From: CBDANW01 sp965197825
GTDB lineage: Bacteria; Acidobacteriota; Vicinamibacteria; Marinacidobacterales; DATDRI01
Assembly (NCBI GenBank): GCA_965197825.1
Contig: CBDANW010000001.1
Coordinates: forward strand, 1-15,353
Direction: 5' to 3'
DNA length: 15,353 nucleotides
The notes beneath the pieces are model-generated. The model had not been told where the DNA came from. It did no database searches and worked only from the letters and a program-made list of their open reading frames with translations. The position numbers and the translations under genes are program-made. This document shows, piece after piece, positions 1-7,071 of the stretch; the first letter of the stretch is position 1; every line of letters starts with the position of its first letter.

Positions 1-1
1 T

Positions 2-205
2 CGGCGCGGCGGCCGTCAAAACAGCTCGGTGCCAATCTCAACGGAGCCAGACGGCGATGATGGGGAAACACCCTCACCGGTGCCAAAAAAGACGTATCCC
101 AGATCACTACGTAAATGCGATCTTTGTCCCAAAATAGAAGAGGCGCAACGGACTTGCAGAACCGCGCAGGTGTTCGACATCACCTCTGAACAGGGACGAT
201 CTTGA
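2..205 (+). CDS. Possible 3' end of an upstream reading frame (partial, uncertain)
   Basis: A plus-strand frame is open from the window edge to a TGA at 203-205, about 67 codons. It includes a Cys-x2-Cys pair (CDLCP) and a basic stretch. Its last codons run up to the start of the DUF4388 gene in a different frame. It could be the tail of an upstream gene. It could also be the true N-terminal part of the DUF4388 protein, separated by one more single-base error like those elsewhere in the window. It could equally be a chance open frame in GC-rich DNA. I recognise no domain in it. Confidence 0.2.
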   Translation, partial: RRGGRQNSSVPISTEPDGDDGETPSPVPKKTYPRSLRKCDLCPKIEEAQRTCRTAQVFDITSEQGRS

Positions 206-925
206 ATCGAAAAATAGTCGCAGCCTACAAAAAGATCGCCACCGAGAGCCGAACCGGTTCGTTCGACTACAACACGGACCAGGCTCAACGCGCCGTCTTG
301 TTCAGATGCGGCCGCATCGTATCCGCGAAGTCGGACAGCAATAACGACCGCCTCGGAGAAGTCTTGGTGCGGCAGGGAAGGATCACCGAGGAGCACCTGA
401 AAGACGCATCCGTATTCGTGCGGCACGGGAAACGACTCGGTGAAGCCCTCGCGGATCTCGGAGTCATCCAACACCAAGAAATTGCCGAGTTCGTTCGCCT
501 TCAAGTGCAAGAGCTGGCACGTGGCGTCCTGGTGAAACCGCCGCAGCGGGTAAGTTTCAAGAATTTGCAAGACGTACCGGCGGTCACCGAGACGCCGATA
601 ACGGTGGCCGAGGTCATCGTGGAGGCCGCCCGGCTTACCCCCGATATCGGGCGGCACGTCGACGAGATGTTGTCGGACGATCGGAGATGTGTGTTGAACA
701 CCCAAGCGTCGAGCGAGTTGGGTGATTTCAAGCTCTCGTCGGAGGAAGCCCCTCATACTGTCACGATTGGACGGGCAGGAGCCGATCCGATCCGTCTTCA
801 ACCTAAGTCCTCTCGCTGAGGAAACCACGGCGCGGGCCCTGCTCGGATTCCTGATGAGCGGCATCGTGATGCTGGAAGAACAGGGCGGACTGGTCTTGTC
901 GGCCGCCGACCGTCTCTCCGCCTAA
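202..925 (+). CDS. DUF4388 (PATAN-like) domain protein, frameshifted near 749-752
   Basis: The reading frame opens at TTG 202, just after an in-frame stop at 187-189, with AGGGA six bases upstream. It runs to 819. Residues about 17-45 (RTGSF, then VLFRCGRIVSAKS) match the start of DUF4388/PATAN domains. The segments RLGEVLVRQGRITEEHL and RLGEALADLGVIQHQEIAEF form the paired helical repeat typical of the family. The family's conserved end (LSRLDGQEPIRSVFNLSPL, then ARALLGFLMSGIVML) is present but in the next frame, at about 750-925. Reading the CCCC run at 749-752 as CCC joins the frames as SSEEALILSRLDG, giving about 240 residues ending at TAA 923-925. DUF4388 proteins are cytoplasmic and are linked to signalling or gliding-type regulation, but the exact role is unknown. 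The frameshift is probably a sequence error. Confidence 0.72.
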
Positions 926-948
926 TCCCGCTCCAGCATGGAGCGGGA
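926..948 (+). terminator. Hairpin directly after the DUF4388 gene
   Basis: A perfect 9-bp inverted repeat, TCCCGCTCC / GGAGCGGGA, with the 5-base loop AGCAT starts at the base after the TAA stop. No clean T-run follows, so it may be a weak intrinsic terminator or a 3'-end stabilising hairpin. Its position supports 925 as the true end of the frameshift-corrected gene. Confidence 0.45.
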
Positions 949-1015
949 CTAGTTCTCCGCTAGCTCCCCTGTTGATCGTATCACCCCCGGGCACTTGGGT
1001 TTAGTATGGCTCTCC

Positions 1016-1024
1016 GAAAGGAGG
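1016..1024 (+). promoter_or_regulatory. Strong ribosome binding site that fixes the creatininase start
   Basis: GAAAGGAGG lies five bases before ATG 1030 and matches the 16S 3' end. It overlaps the codons that follow the alternative upstream ATG at 1006, so 1030 is the real start. It also places the signal peptide at the N-terminus. Confidence 0.8.
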
Positions 1025-1029
1025 CCGAA

Positions 1030-1938
1030 ATGAGTTTCTTCATCCGGGCAGTTCTGGTGCTAGGAGTCGTGCTAATTTTCGTGGGTCCGCTGCGCGTGAA
1101 CGCGCAGCGTGTCGTTCCTCCCGACCCCGACAAGCCAAGGCCGATCGACGCTCTCGATACCGTTTTCATCGAGGAGATGACCTGGCTCGAAGTGCGGGAT
1201 GCGATCCGGGGAGGCAAAACCACGGTTATCGTGGCAACGGGAGGCGTCGAGCAGAATGGACCGTGGGTCGTAACCGGAAAGCACAACTACATTCTAGGGG
1301 CCGTCACCGAGGTCATTGCGCGCAAGCTGGGAAACGCCCTGGTCGCCCCGATCATCAAGCTCGTCCCGGAAGGAGATCACGATCCACCCAGCCGGTCGAT
1401 GCGCTACCCGGGAACTGTCAGCCTACGGGAAGAGACTTTCCGAAACGTGTTGATCGACGTGTGCTCCAGCTTCAAGCCGCACGGCTTCCGAAACATCGTA
1501 TTGATCGGTGATAGCGGTGGAAATCAGGAAGGCATGAAAGCGGTCGCGGCAAAGCTAAACGCGGAGTGGGAGGGTGAGCCCCGAGTTCACTACATTCCAG
1601 AGTACTACGACTATCCCGGCGTCCTGAAGTTCGTGGAGGATCAGGGGATCGAGCAAGAGTTCGAGGGGATCCACGACGAGTACGGGATCAGCTCTATCTT
1701 GATGGCGGTCGACCCAGAGCTCGTACGCATGGAGCAACGCCTAGACAAGGGGCTCTTCGTCATTAACGGCGTGGATATGAGCCCGCCCGAGAAAACGATC
1801 CGCATCGGGAAAGAGATCATCGAGATGAGAGCGAACCAGACGGTGGAGGCATCCGGAAGGCAATCGAAAAAGCACATGGCGGTTAGCGCCCGAAGGCGTA
1901 GGCGAACTCCAACTCGAAGCGACTTCGGCGCGGAATGA
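1030..1938 (+). CDS. Exported creatininase-family protein, probable late frameshift
   Basis: Starting at ATG 1030, residues 1-25 form a signal peptide (MSFFIRAV, a hydrophobic stretch, then VNAQ), so the product is periplasmic. The body is creatininase-family (creatinine amidohydrolase fold): TVIVATGGVEQNGPWVVTGK at 65-84, APIIKLVPEGDHDPP near 106-120, MRYPGTVSL at 124-132, and HGFRNIVLIGDSGGNQEG at 151-168. The usual metal-site signature EQHGPHLPL...TD appears as EQNGPW...GKHN, and the usual NGHGGN as GDSGGN. It therefore belongs to a divergent exported subgroup whose substrate I cannot name. The last 30 residues are an arginine-rich tail unlike the family. Adding one base near 1850 gives TVEAIRKAIEKAHGG and a stop at 1884-1886. 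That version would end essentially at the stop of the convergent barrel gene instead of overlapping it by 56 bp. Confidence 0.82.
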   Translation: MSFFIRAVLVLGVVLIFVGPLRVNAQRVVPPDPDKPRPIDALDTVFIEEMTWLEVRDAIRGGKTTVIVATGGVEQNGPWVVTGKHNYILGAVTEVIARKLGNALVAPIIKLVPEGDHDPPSRSMRYPGTVSLREETFRNVLIDVCSSFKPHGFRNIVLIGDSGGNQEGMKAVAAKLNAEWEGEPRVHYIPEYYDYPGVLKFVEDQGIEQEFEGIHDEYGISSILMAVDPELVRMEQRLDKGLFVINGVDMSPPEKTIRIGKEIIEMRANQTVEASGRQSKKHMAVSARRRRRTPTRSDFGAE

Positions 1939-3273
1939 ACAAGACGATCTCGGTCGGACTTCGAGCCGGTAACGTCCAGCGAAAGCTTGCGTCCATCTCT
2001 CGGTTCAGCGCGACGACGGCCTGGATCTCGTGGGCCACCGATTGAAGGTCCGGCAGGAACGCGAACTCTTCTTGCGTGTATTCCACACCAACGAAGTTGA
2101 CGGATTCTTCGCTCCGGACAAAAGGCCAATTGACTCGCCAAGGGACGCCGACGAATACCCGGTAGATCCAGGAACGCACGCCATCGATTTCGTTGGTTCG
2201 CCGAGCGATCTCGAATCGCGCTTGGGGAACGTTGCGATCGGCGACCTCCGCTCGGTAGAGATCATCCAGATCGTTCGCCAGCTCCTCTCGCATCGCCGAT
2301 AGCGCGAGCCTTTCCCGGAGTCGGAGGAGAGGCCATCGATGCTATAGACCCGCCTCTCGTTGTAGCCCAACTCAAAGGCTCTCCGGGTCAACGCCAGCAC
2401 TTGCGGACCGACTTTGCCACCGTGAAAGAAACGGTGCCGGCGTCCGAAGAAGGTGATGCCCAACCGGGTATCGTTCTCGAACCTTTTGATGCCAGGTTGC
2501 CAGCGTTGGGCGGTGGAAGCGCGCCCTACGAAGTACGGTCCAAGCTCGCCCGACAAGGCGACCGAGGCGAACCCTTCCGAGGCGGCGAGCCGTCCGGTGG
2601 AGCGCGAATATGCGAATGCGGAGTCTACCTGCATATGATCGTGGTATACGATGGCGCCAAGATTCACACCTTGACGATCGGTCTCGATACCCGCTTCGGT
2701 GCGAACCCGGGACGCCGAAACGTTTGCGGAAATGTCCACTCCGGTGCCACGTTGGTACAAGAAACCCAACGCACCTCGTCGTAGCGGCCTCGTTTCCAGA
2801 AAAGGTTCCGAGCCAGTGTCTTCAAGGAACTCCAACAAAAGCTCGAAGTCGGGATTGAAACGGAGCGCCCCTCGGGTATCTAGGATCCATCCGGGGTCGC
2901 TGGAGGAAGCGGGGGTCGGCCGGCGCTCCGCTCGCGCTCGGACCAACCACTTGGCGGCTCGGTATCCGCCTTCGATGACGTAGCGACCTCTCGCCTCGGT
3001 CAGCCCGAGGTCGATGCGTTGAGTCGTGAAGGCGATCCCGCGTCGCTGATTGAAGACCTCACCGGAGAGGAAGGCGAAAGCCTTCAACCGTATCCGTGCT
3101 TCGAATCGTTGTACTGTGGCTCCGTTCTCCGAGAACGCGTAGCTGAACTCGGTCAGCTTAACAGGCTCCGCCGGCTTGGTCAGCGACGGAAAGCGAAGGC
3201 TTCCCAGCGGGTACTCGGGATCCGAGTCCGCGGCCAGGAGCATTCCCAGCGCGGCGGCCGTCAAGATCGTCAA
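1883..3273 (-). CDS. Probable outer-membrane beta-barrel protein, frameshifted near 2312-2322
   Basis: The gene starts at TTG 3273, overlapping the TGA of the upstream glycosidase gene as TTGA, so the two are translationally coupled. The N-terminus (MTILTAAALGMLLAADS) is a short signal peptide. The rest alternates polar and hydrophobic residues with many aromatic and arginine residues, for example RFEARIRLKAFAFLSGEVF and LSGELGPYFVGR, as in barrel strands. The first frame runs to about codon 318 and then becomes arginine/serine-rich nonsense down to 2005. The true continuation lies in another frame, opening with LALSAMREELANDLDDLYR and ending RFELEFAYAFGR at TAA 1883, a barrel-like aromatic C-terminus. 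One extra base in the GGGAAA stretch would join them as SDSGERLALSAM, giving about 463 residues. No specific family is recognised. It may bind, transport or anchor in connection with the GH partner. Confidence 0.6.
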
Positions 3274-4384
3274 GGCTCTTGCCCAAACGATGTTTCCGCG
3301 ATCACCGCGAGGTCTTCTTCGGTAGGGAAGTAGCGCGTAATGTCGTGGATGAGATCGCGGTAGGCGGCGCGCGGTTGGTTGTTCGCCGCTTCCGCGACTT
3401 GCGACACGAGGTGCGAGACGGCGGCCGGCGATTCTACAATCTCACGAAATTCCCCGTCCGGGCCGCGCTCGATATTGATGAGTCGAAAGCGGTTGGGCTC
3501 GGCGTCGAAGAGATCGAAATAGAAAATTTCCTCGACGCCGTCGATGCCGCTCCGAATATCGTCGAAAGTTTGGGTTATCCAGCTCAGATGCCGCTCTGGT
3601 CCGGCAACACCCGACTCCGTCACCCATATCGGCCGGGCGGCCCTGTCCGCCAATTGTGGGATCCAACGCGGATCATAGACATGGTACGCGAGGCGATCGC
3701 AATGGTTCTCGACGCCAACTTCTAGCATGGAGTGAGTGCGCAGAATTCCATCGGCGTTACCCACCGCGGCGGCGACCGTCAGTTGAGGATCTTGGTTCTT
3801 CAGTTCCTCGTAGACGGGCGCGAGAAACTCGCGAACATAGGTTCGGGGTGAGATGCCAGAAAAGTTGGTGGGCTCATTCAAGACTTGCAGTGCAAAGAGC
3901 CCTGGGCTCTCTACGGCGTTCGTGGCGGGTGGAACGAAATCGTTGAAGATCGTGAGATAGGTCCGGAGCACTTCTTCGCGCCTGCTAGAGCGAGACAGCT
4001 GGCGAAGTAAGTCGAGTCCCTCGAATTGGCCAAGGATTCCTAAGACGTTCACGCCTAAGGCACGCGCCGCGCGCACGTAGGGTATGGCCGCCACGAAGTC
4101 CGGACCGAACCGATCGAAAGAGATGGTGATCCGAAGCCACTCGAACCCCAACTCGTAAACCGTTTGCATTTGAAGATCGACCAGCTCGGGCTGGATGAGG
4201 GGAACGTCGACATCGGGAGTCACCGGCGTTTGGCCCATACGCCTTAGCGGTTGGACATTGATCCACCGTTCACCCGTGGAAGAGCTGGCAGTACCAGGCG
4301 GGACGATCCCAGCGCGTTGGCAGGAACGATGGCCGGTGTCAGGGCCAAGGCTGTTCCAAGCTTCAGGAATTCCCGGCGGTTCAT
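3270..4384 (-). CDS. Tat-exported glycoside hydrolase-like protein (clan GH-A fold), frameshifted near 4250
   Basis: The long frame begins at ATG 4238 and encodes a TIM-barrel protein of the GH-A type. LQVLNEPTNF supplies the acid/base Glu after Asn (N121, E122 from that ATG), and PIWVTESG supplies the nucleophile Glu (E208). FEWLRITISFDRFG near 32-45 and YHVYDPRW near 185-192 also fit. The true start is upstream, at ATG 4384. That short frame opens MNRREFLKLGTALAL, a classic twin-arginine signal, followed by PAIVPANALG, and reaches a TAA at 4244-4246. Adding one base near 4250 joins it as VQPLRRMGQTPVTP. The full product is about 371 residues, exported folded by Tat. I cannot assign substrate or GH family number. 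Its stop overlaps the start of the barrel gene, so the pair forms an operon. Confidence 0.72.
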
Positions 4385-4518
4385 GCTGGCTCGAGCTGGT
4401 GTTAGGCTCTGGCGAAGACTACTAGCCTGCGTCGCCGCCTCCCCGGCCCCTCTCTCCTATTGTAGCGCGGGCGACTCACCGCATCGGGCGGGGTAGAAAC
4501 CGTTTCGATGAAATTCGA

Positions 4519-5496
4519 CTAGGGAACCTGTCCCACCCACTCGTCACGGGTCGCGACCTGTGCGTCCACCTCGGCGAGGAAGTCGAGTACCAATGAATTG
4601 AATACGTCCGGGGCCTCGAGCGCCAGAAGGTGGTCCGTTCCCGGAATCATGTGGTAACGGGTATTGGGCCAGAGACGGTGGGCTTCTTGGGCCCCTTCGA
4701 TGAAGAAAATATCGGTGAGCTCGCCCACGACCAATAGCATCGGTTGATAGATTTTCGACATATCCGGAAAGTCGCGACGGTTCCAAGGGCCGATGTGTGT
4801 CGGGGAGGTTTGGTCGGATCTCTGTGGATTCATGGCAACGCGCGGGCTGTATTGATCGACCATCCGCTCGAGGACGGCTCGGGTTTCGTCCTTGGATTGA
4901 GCCACCTTGGTGAAGGACGACTTCTTGGCTCCTTCACGACCGCGCACGGCCTCCTCTAGCGAGGGTGGCGGGCCCTTGAGGCGCTCCACCGCAGGCTTGA
5001 ATGCCTCGGAGATCTCAGCCAGCGCGATGGTGGCGTCCGCAAAAGTGATGCTGCGGACTCTTGCCGGGTAGATGCGCAAGAACTGCGTGATGACGGCGCC
5101 TCCCCTGGAGTTCACCACGAAATGTGCTTCTCTCATTCCGAAATGCGCCATCAGAGCCTTCAAATCTTCGGCATGGGCGATTTCGGAGTACCCGGTAATC
5201 GGGTCTTCGGACTGTCCGTGCCCGCGGCGGTCGTAGCTGAGGAAGAGGTGCTTTCGCCCGAAAGCCTCGATTTGCTCCGTCCAGAGCTCGTGTGAGTAAC
5301 CTTCTCCGTGGACGAAGATGACCGGAAAACCGGCGCCTTCCATACGGTAGGCCAAGCGAACCCCGTTTACGTGAACGAAACTCAGATGTTCGGCATCACC
5401 GGCAGGCCCACGGTACTGGGCGGTTTCAGGTCGCTCTTGGCCGGCCGCTTCGATCGACGCAACGAGTATCGATAGTACGACGATTAATGCTCTCAT
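4519..5496 (-). CDS. Exported alpha/beta-fold hydrolase
   Basis: The 325-residue product has an N-terminal signal peptide (MRALIVVLSILVASIEAAGQ), so it probably acts outside the cytoplasm. The alpha/beta hydrolase core is clear. The oxyanion HG is in PVIFVHGEGYSHELW (58-72), and SYDRRGHGQS is at 87-96. The nucleophile elbow is VVNSRGGAV with Ser130, the acid is likely Asp262 in VVGELTD, and the base is His289 in GTDHLLALEAP. The elbow lacks the usual first Gly of GxSxG (Val at that position). The length is typical for single-domain members. AAAGGAG lies about 13 bases before the ATG, a long spacing. The gene points the same way as the downstream Tat glycosidase, with a gap of about 134 bp. 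Esterase, lactonase or epoxide hydrolase activity is possible but cannot be told apart from sequence. Confidence 0.85.
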   Translation of the reverse strand: MRALIVVLSILVASIEAAGQERPETAQYRGPAGDAEHLSFVHVNGVRLAYRMEGAGFPVIFVHGEGYSHELWTEQIEAFGRKHLFLSYDRRGHGQSEDPITGYSEIAHAEDLKALMAHFGMREAHFVVNSRGGAVITQFLRIYPARVRSITFADATIALAEISEAFKPAVERLKGPPPSLEEAVRGREGAKKSSFTKVAQSKDETRAVLERMVDQYSPRVAMNPQRSDQTSPTHIGPWNRRDFPDMSKIYQPMLLVVGELTDIFFIEGAQEAHRLWPNTRYHMIPGTDHLLALEAPDVFNSLVLDFLAEVDAQVATRDEWVGQVP

Positions 5497-5604
5497 TTTT
5501 CTGGACTAGCTCCTTTCGCTTCCTCAGGTTGGGCCGAATGTAACGGAGTGAACGCGTTCGTTCAAATCGCTTTTGGTCGTGCGAGCCGGAGGCGAGCATC
5601 TATT

Positions 5605-5625
5605 CCCTCTCCCTCTGGGAGAGGG
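5605..5625. repeat. REP-like hairpin
   Basis: CCCTCTCCC TCT GGGAGAGGG is a perfect 9-bp stem with a 3-base loop, followed by TAGGGCGAGGG. This kind of CT-rich intergenic palindrome is widespread and high-copy in many GC-rich bacteria. It sits between the divergent hydrolase and protease genes. It may act as a repeat or as a transcript-end structure. Confidence 0.55.
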
Positions 5626-5716
5626 TAGGGCGAGGGTACTGAGGGTTTCTCACCCAGATCCCCCTGTGCTACCCTACGCGTGCTGAACTAGCTGCTGAGA
5701 TGAGCCATTGGAATCA

Positions 5717-6943
5717 ATGAGAGTTTCACGGGTGCGGTCGGGCGCCGGCATTCTCTTGCTATCCTGGGCAGGTGCCTTTGCCTGCCAGTGGCAAGAGCCC
5801 GCAAGCACCCCCGGTGAGGACGATGCCCTTGCAAGTACCGTTGAGCCCGCAGTCCAAACTGCGTCGGCGGGGGTAGTGCCTGCCAGCGAACAGGCGGATC
5901 CAAATCCAAGTGTCGCTGCTGGCACGCTCCATGACCTCGAGGTCAAGGTCATCGCGGTTTATGAGAAGGCGAGCCCCGGAGTCGTTAACATTACTAGTCG
6001 ATCGATCTCCTACGACTTCTTTCGGAACGCCATTCCCCAAGAAGGCTCGGGTTCGGGTTTCGTATGGGACCAGACCGGACATATCGTCACGAACTATCAC
6101 GTCGTGGAACGGGCCGACGAGCTCTATGTCACCTTTCCGGATGGTTCCGTCGTCCGCGCGCAAATAGGGGGCGCCGACCCTTCTAATGATCTCGCCGTGG
6201 TCAAGGTTGATGTCACTCCCGAACGCTTGCACGTCCTTCGTCTTGGTGATTCGGATGAGCTTCGGGTCGGTCGTTTCGTCGTGGCCATCGGCAACCCTTT
6301 CGGTCTCGATCGCACTCTGACGACGGGTGTCGTCAGCTCGCTGGGGAGGATCATCCAAAGCCCAGGTAGGCGCTATAGTTTCATAGGCGAGATCATTCAG
6401 ACCGATGCAGCGATCAATCCTGGCAACTCCGGGGGGCCCCTTTTGGACCTGGCGGGGAACGTGGTTGGTGTGAACAGCATGATCTATAGCCCGAGCCGTG
6501 CTTCCGCCGGAATCGGCTTTGCCATTCCAACGACGACCGTAACGCGCGTCGTACCAGAGCTCATCGCCCGCGGCCGCTACCCGCACCCCTGGCTCGGCAT
6601 CACTTTGATGGACCTTGGCCCCGCACATGCCGAGGTGCTGAATCGAGTCGGCGCCATGATTCCACCCGACGGGGGAGTGTTGATCGCGGAAGTGATTCGA
6701 CGGGGGCCGGCCGCCGGGGCGGGGCTACGGGGTGGGCGTCAGGTGGTGAGATTGGGAAACGTGAGGGTGCCCATCGGCGGTGACGTCATCGCCGCCATCA
6801 ACGGAGAGCCGGTCAAGGACTACCGTGGCGTCAACGTTTATCTCGAGACCGAGACTCGCGTGGGTGAGACCGTGACGCTGACGGTGTTGCGCGACGGTCA
6901 GTCGATGACTGTGGACGTCGTGCTAGGGGAGAGGCCGGAGTAA
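5717..6943 (+). CDS. HtrA/DegP-type periplasmic serine protease, probable lipoprotein
   Basis: A trypsin-like S1C protease with one C-terminal PDZ domain. From ATG 5717, residues 1-23 are a lipoprotein-type signal (GILLLSWAGAFAC, lipid-modified Cys23 predicted), followed by a low-complexity linker to about 70. The catalytic triad is His128 in IVTNYHVVE, Asp158 in SNDLAVVKV and Ser238 in NPGNSGGPL. The oxyanion region AIGNPFG and the segment IGFAIPT are also present. The PDZ domain covers roughly 290-405, with GDVIAAINGEPVKDYRG as its hallmark. At about 408 residues it is the size of a one-PDZ DegS/HtrA protein. The usual role is degrading or sensing misfolded envelope proteins. A TTG at 5708 would add three residues. 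Neither start has a strong ribosome site, but the ATG places the signal better. I see no frame damage. Confidence 0.93.
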   Translation: MRVSRVRSGAGILLLSWAGAFACQWQEPASTPGEDDALASTVEPAVQTASAGVVPASEQADPNPSVAAGTLHDLEVKVIAVYEKASPGVVNITSRSISYDFFRNAIPQEGSGSGFVWDQTGHIVTNYHVVERADELYVTFPDGSVVRAQIGGADPSNDLAVVKVDVTPERLHVLRLGDSDELRVGRFVVAIGNPFGLDRTLTTGVVSSLGRIIQSPGRRYSFIGEIIQTDAAINPGNSGGPLLDLAGNVVGVNSMIYSPSRASAGIGFAIPTTTVTRVVPELIARGRYPHPWLGITLMDLGPAHAEVLNRVGAMIPPDGGVLIAEVIRRGPAAGAGLRGGRQVVRLGNVRVPIGGDVIAAINGEPVKDYRGVNVYLETETRVGETVTLTVLRDGQSMTVDVVLGERPE

Positions 6944-6946
6944 ATA

Positions 6947-7001
6947 CAGCTCGCGACAAATACTTCCGGTCCCTTGCTTGCTGTTTCTTTTTCGCGAGCT
7001 G
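6947..7001. repeat. 10-bp inverted repeat after the protease gene
   Basis: CAGCTCGCGA at 6947-6956 and its exact reverse complement TCGCGAGCTG at 6992-7001 enclose 35 bases that include TTTCTTTTT. It begins three bases after the htrA stop and lies upstream of the repair fusion gene. It may be an RNA stem that ends or stabilises the protease transcript, or a protein-binding site. Confidence 0.4.
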
Positions 7002-7071
7002 CGTTGAATACCACCGGTTCTTCTGCGGCGTTGCCCGAGAGTCGGCGGTATTGGACGCGGTCGAGTCGGAA

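Noticed and set aside
740..760. Programmed +1 frameshift in the DUF4388 gene as a regulatory device
   Set aside because: There is no slow codon or stop at the shift point, and similar single-base breaks occur in many unrelated genes here, so an error is more likely.
16..864. Long minus-strand open frame of 282 codons opposite the DUF4388 gene
   Set aside because: It is antisense to a plus-strand gene with clear DUF4388 motifs, has no recognisable domain and low-complexity arginine/leucine content. It is a GC-rich shadow frame.
2305..2325. GGGAAAG as a -1 slippery heptamer in the barrel gene
   Set aside because: The heptamer is not in the required phase (codons are GGG AAA, not G GGA AAG), so simultaneous slippage would not re-pair.
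1..3264. Sixteen-base identical word at 4-19 and 3249-3264
   Set aside because: The word is a very GC-rich string (GCGCGGCGGCCGTCAA). The flanks do not match and no element is bounded by it, so it is probably chance.
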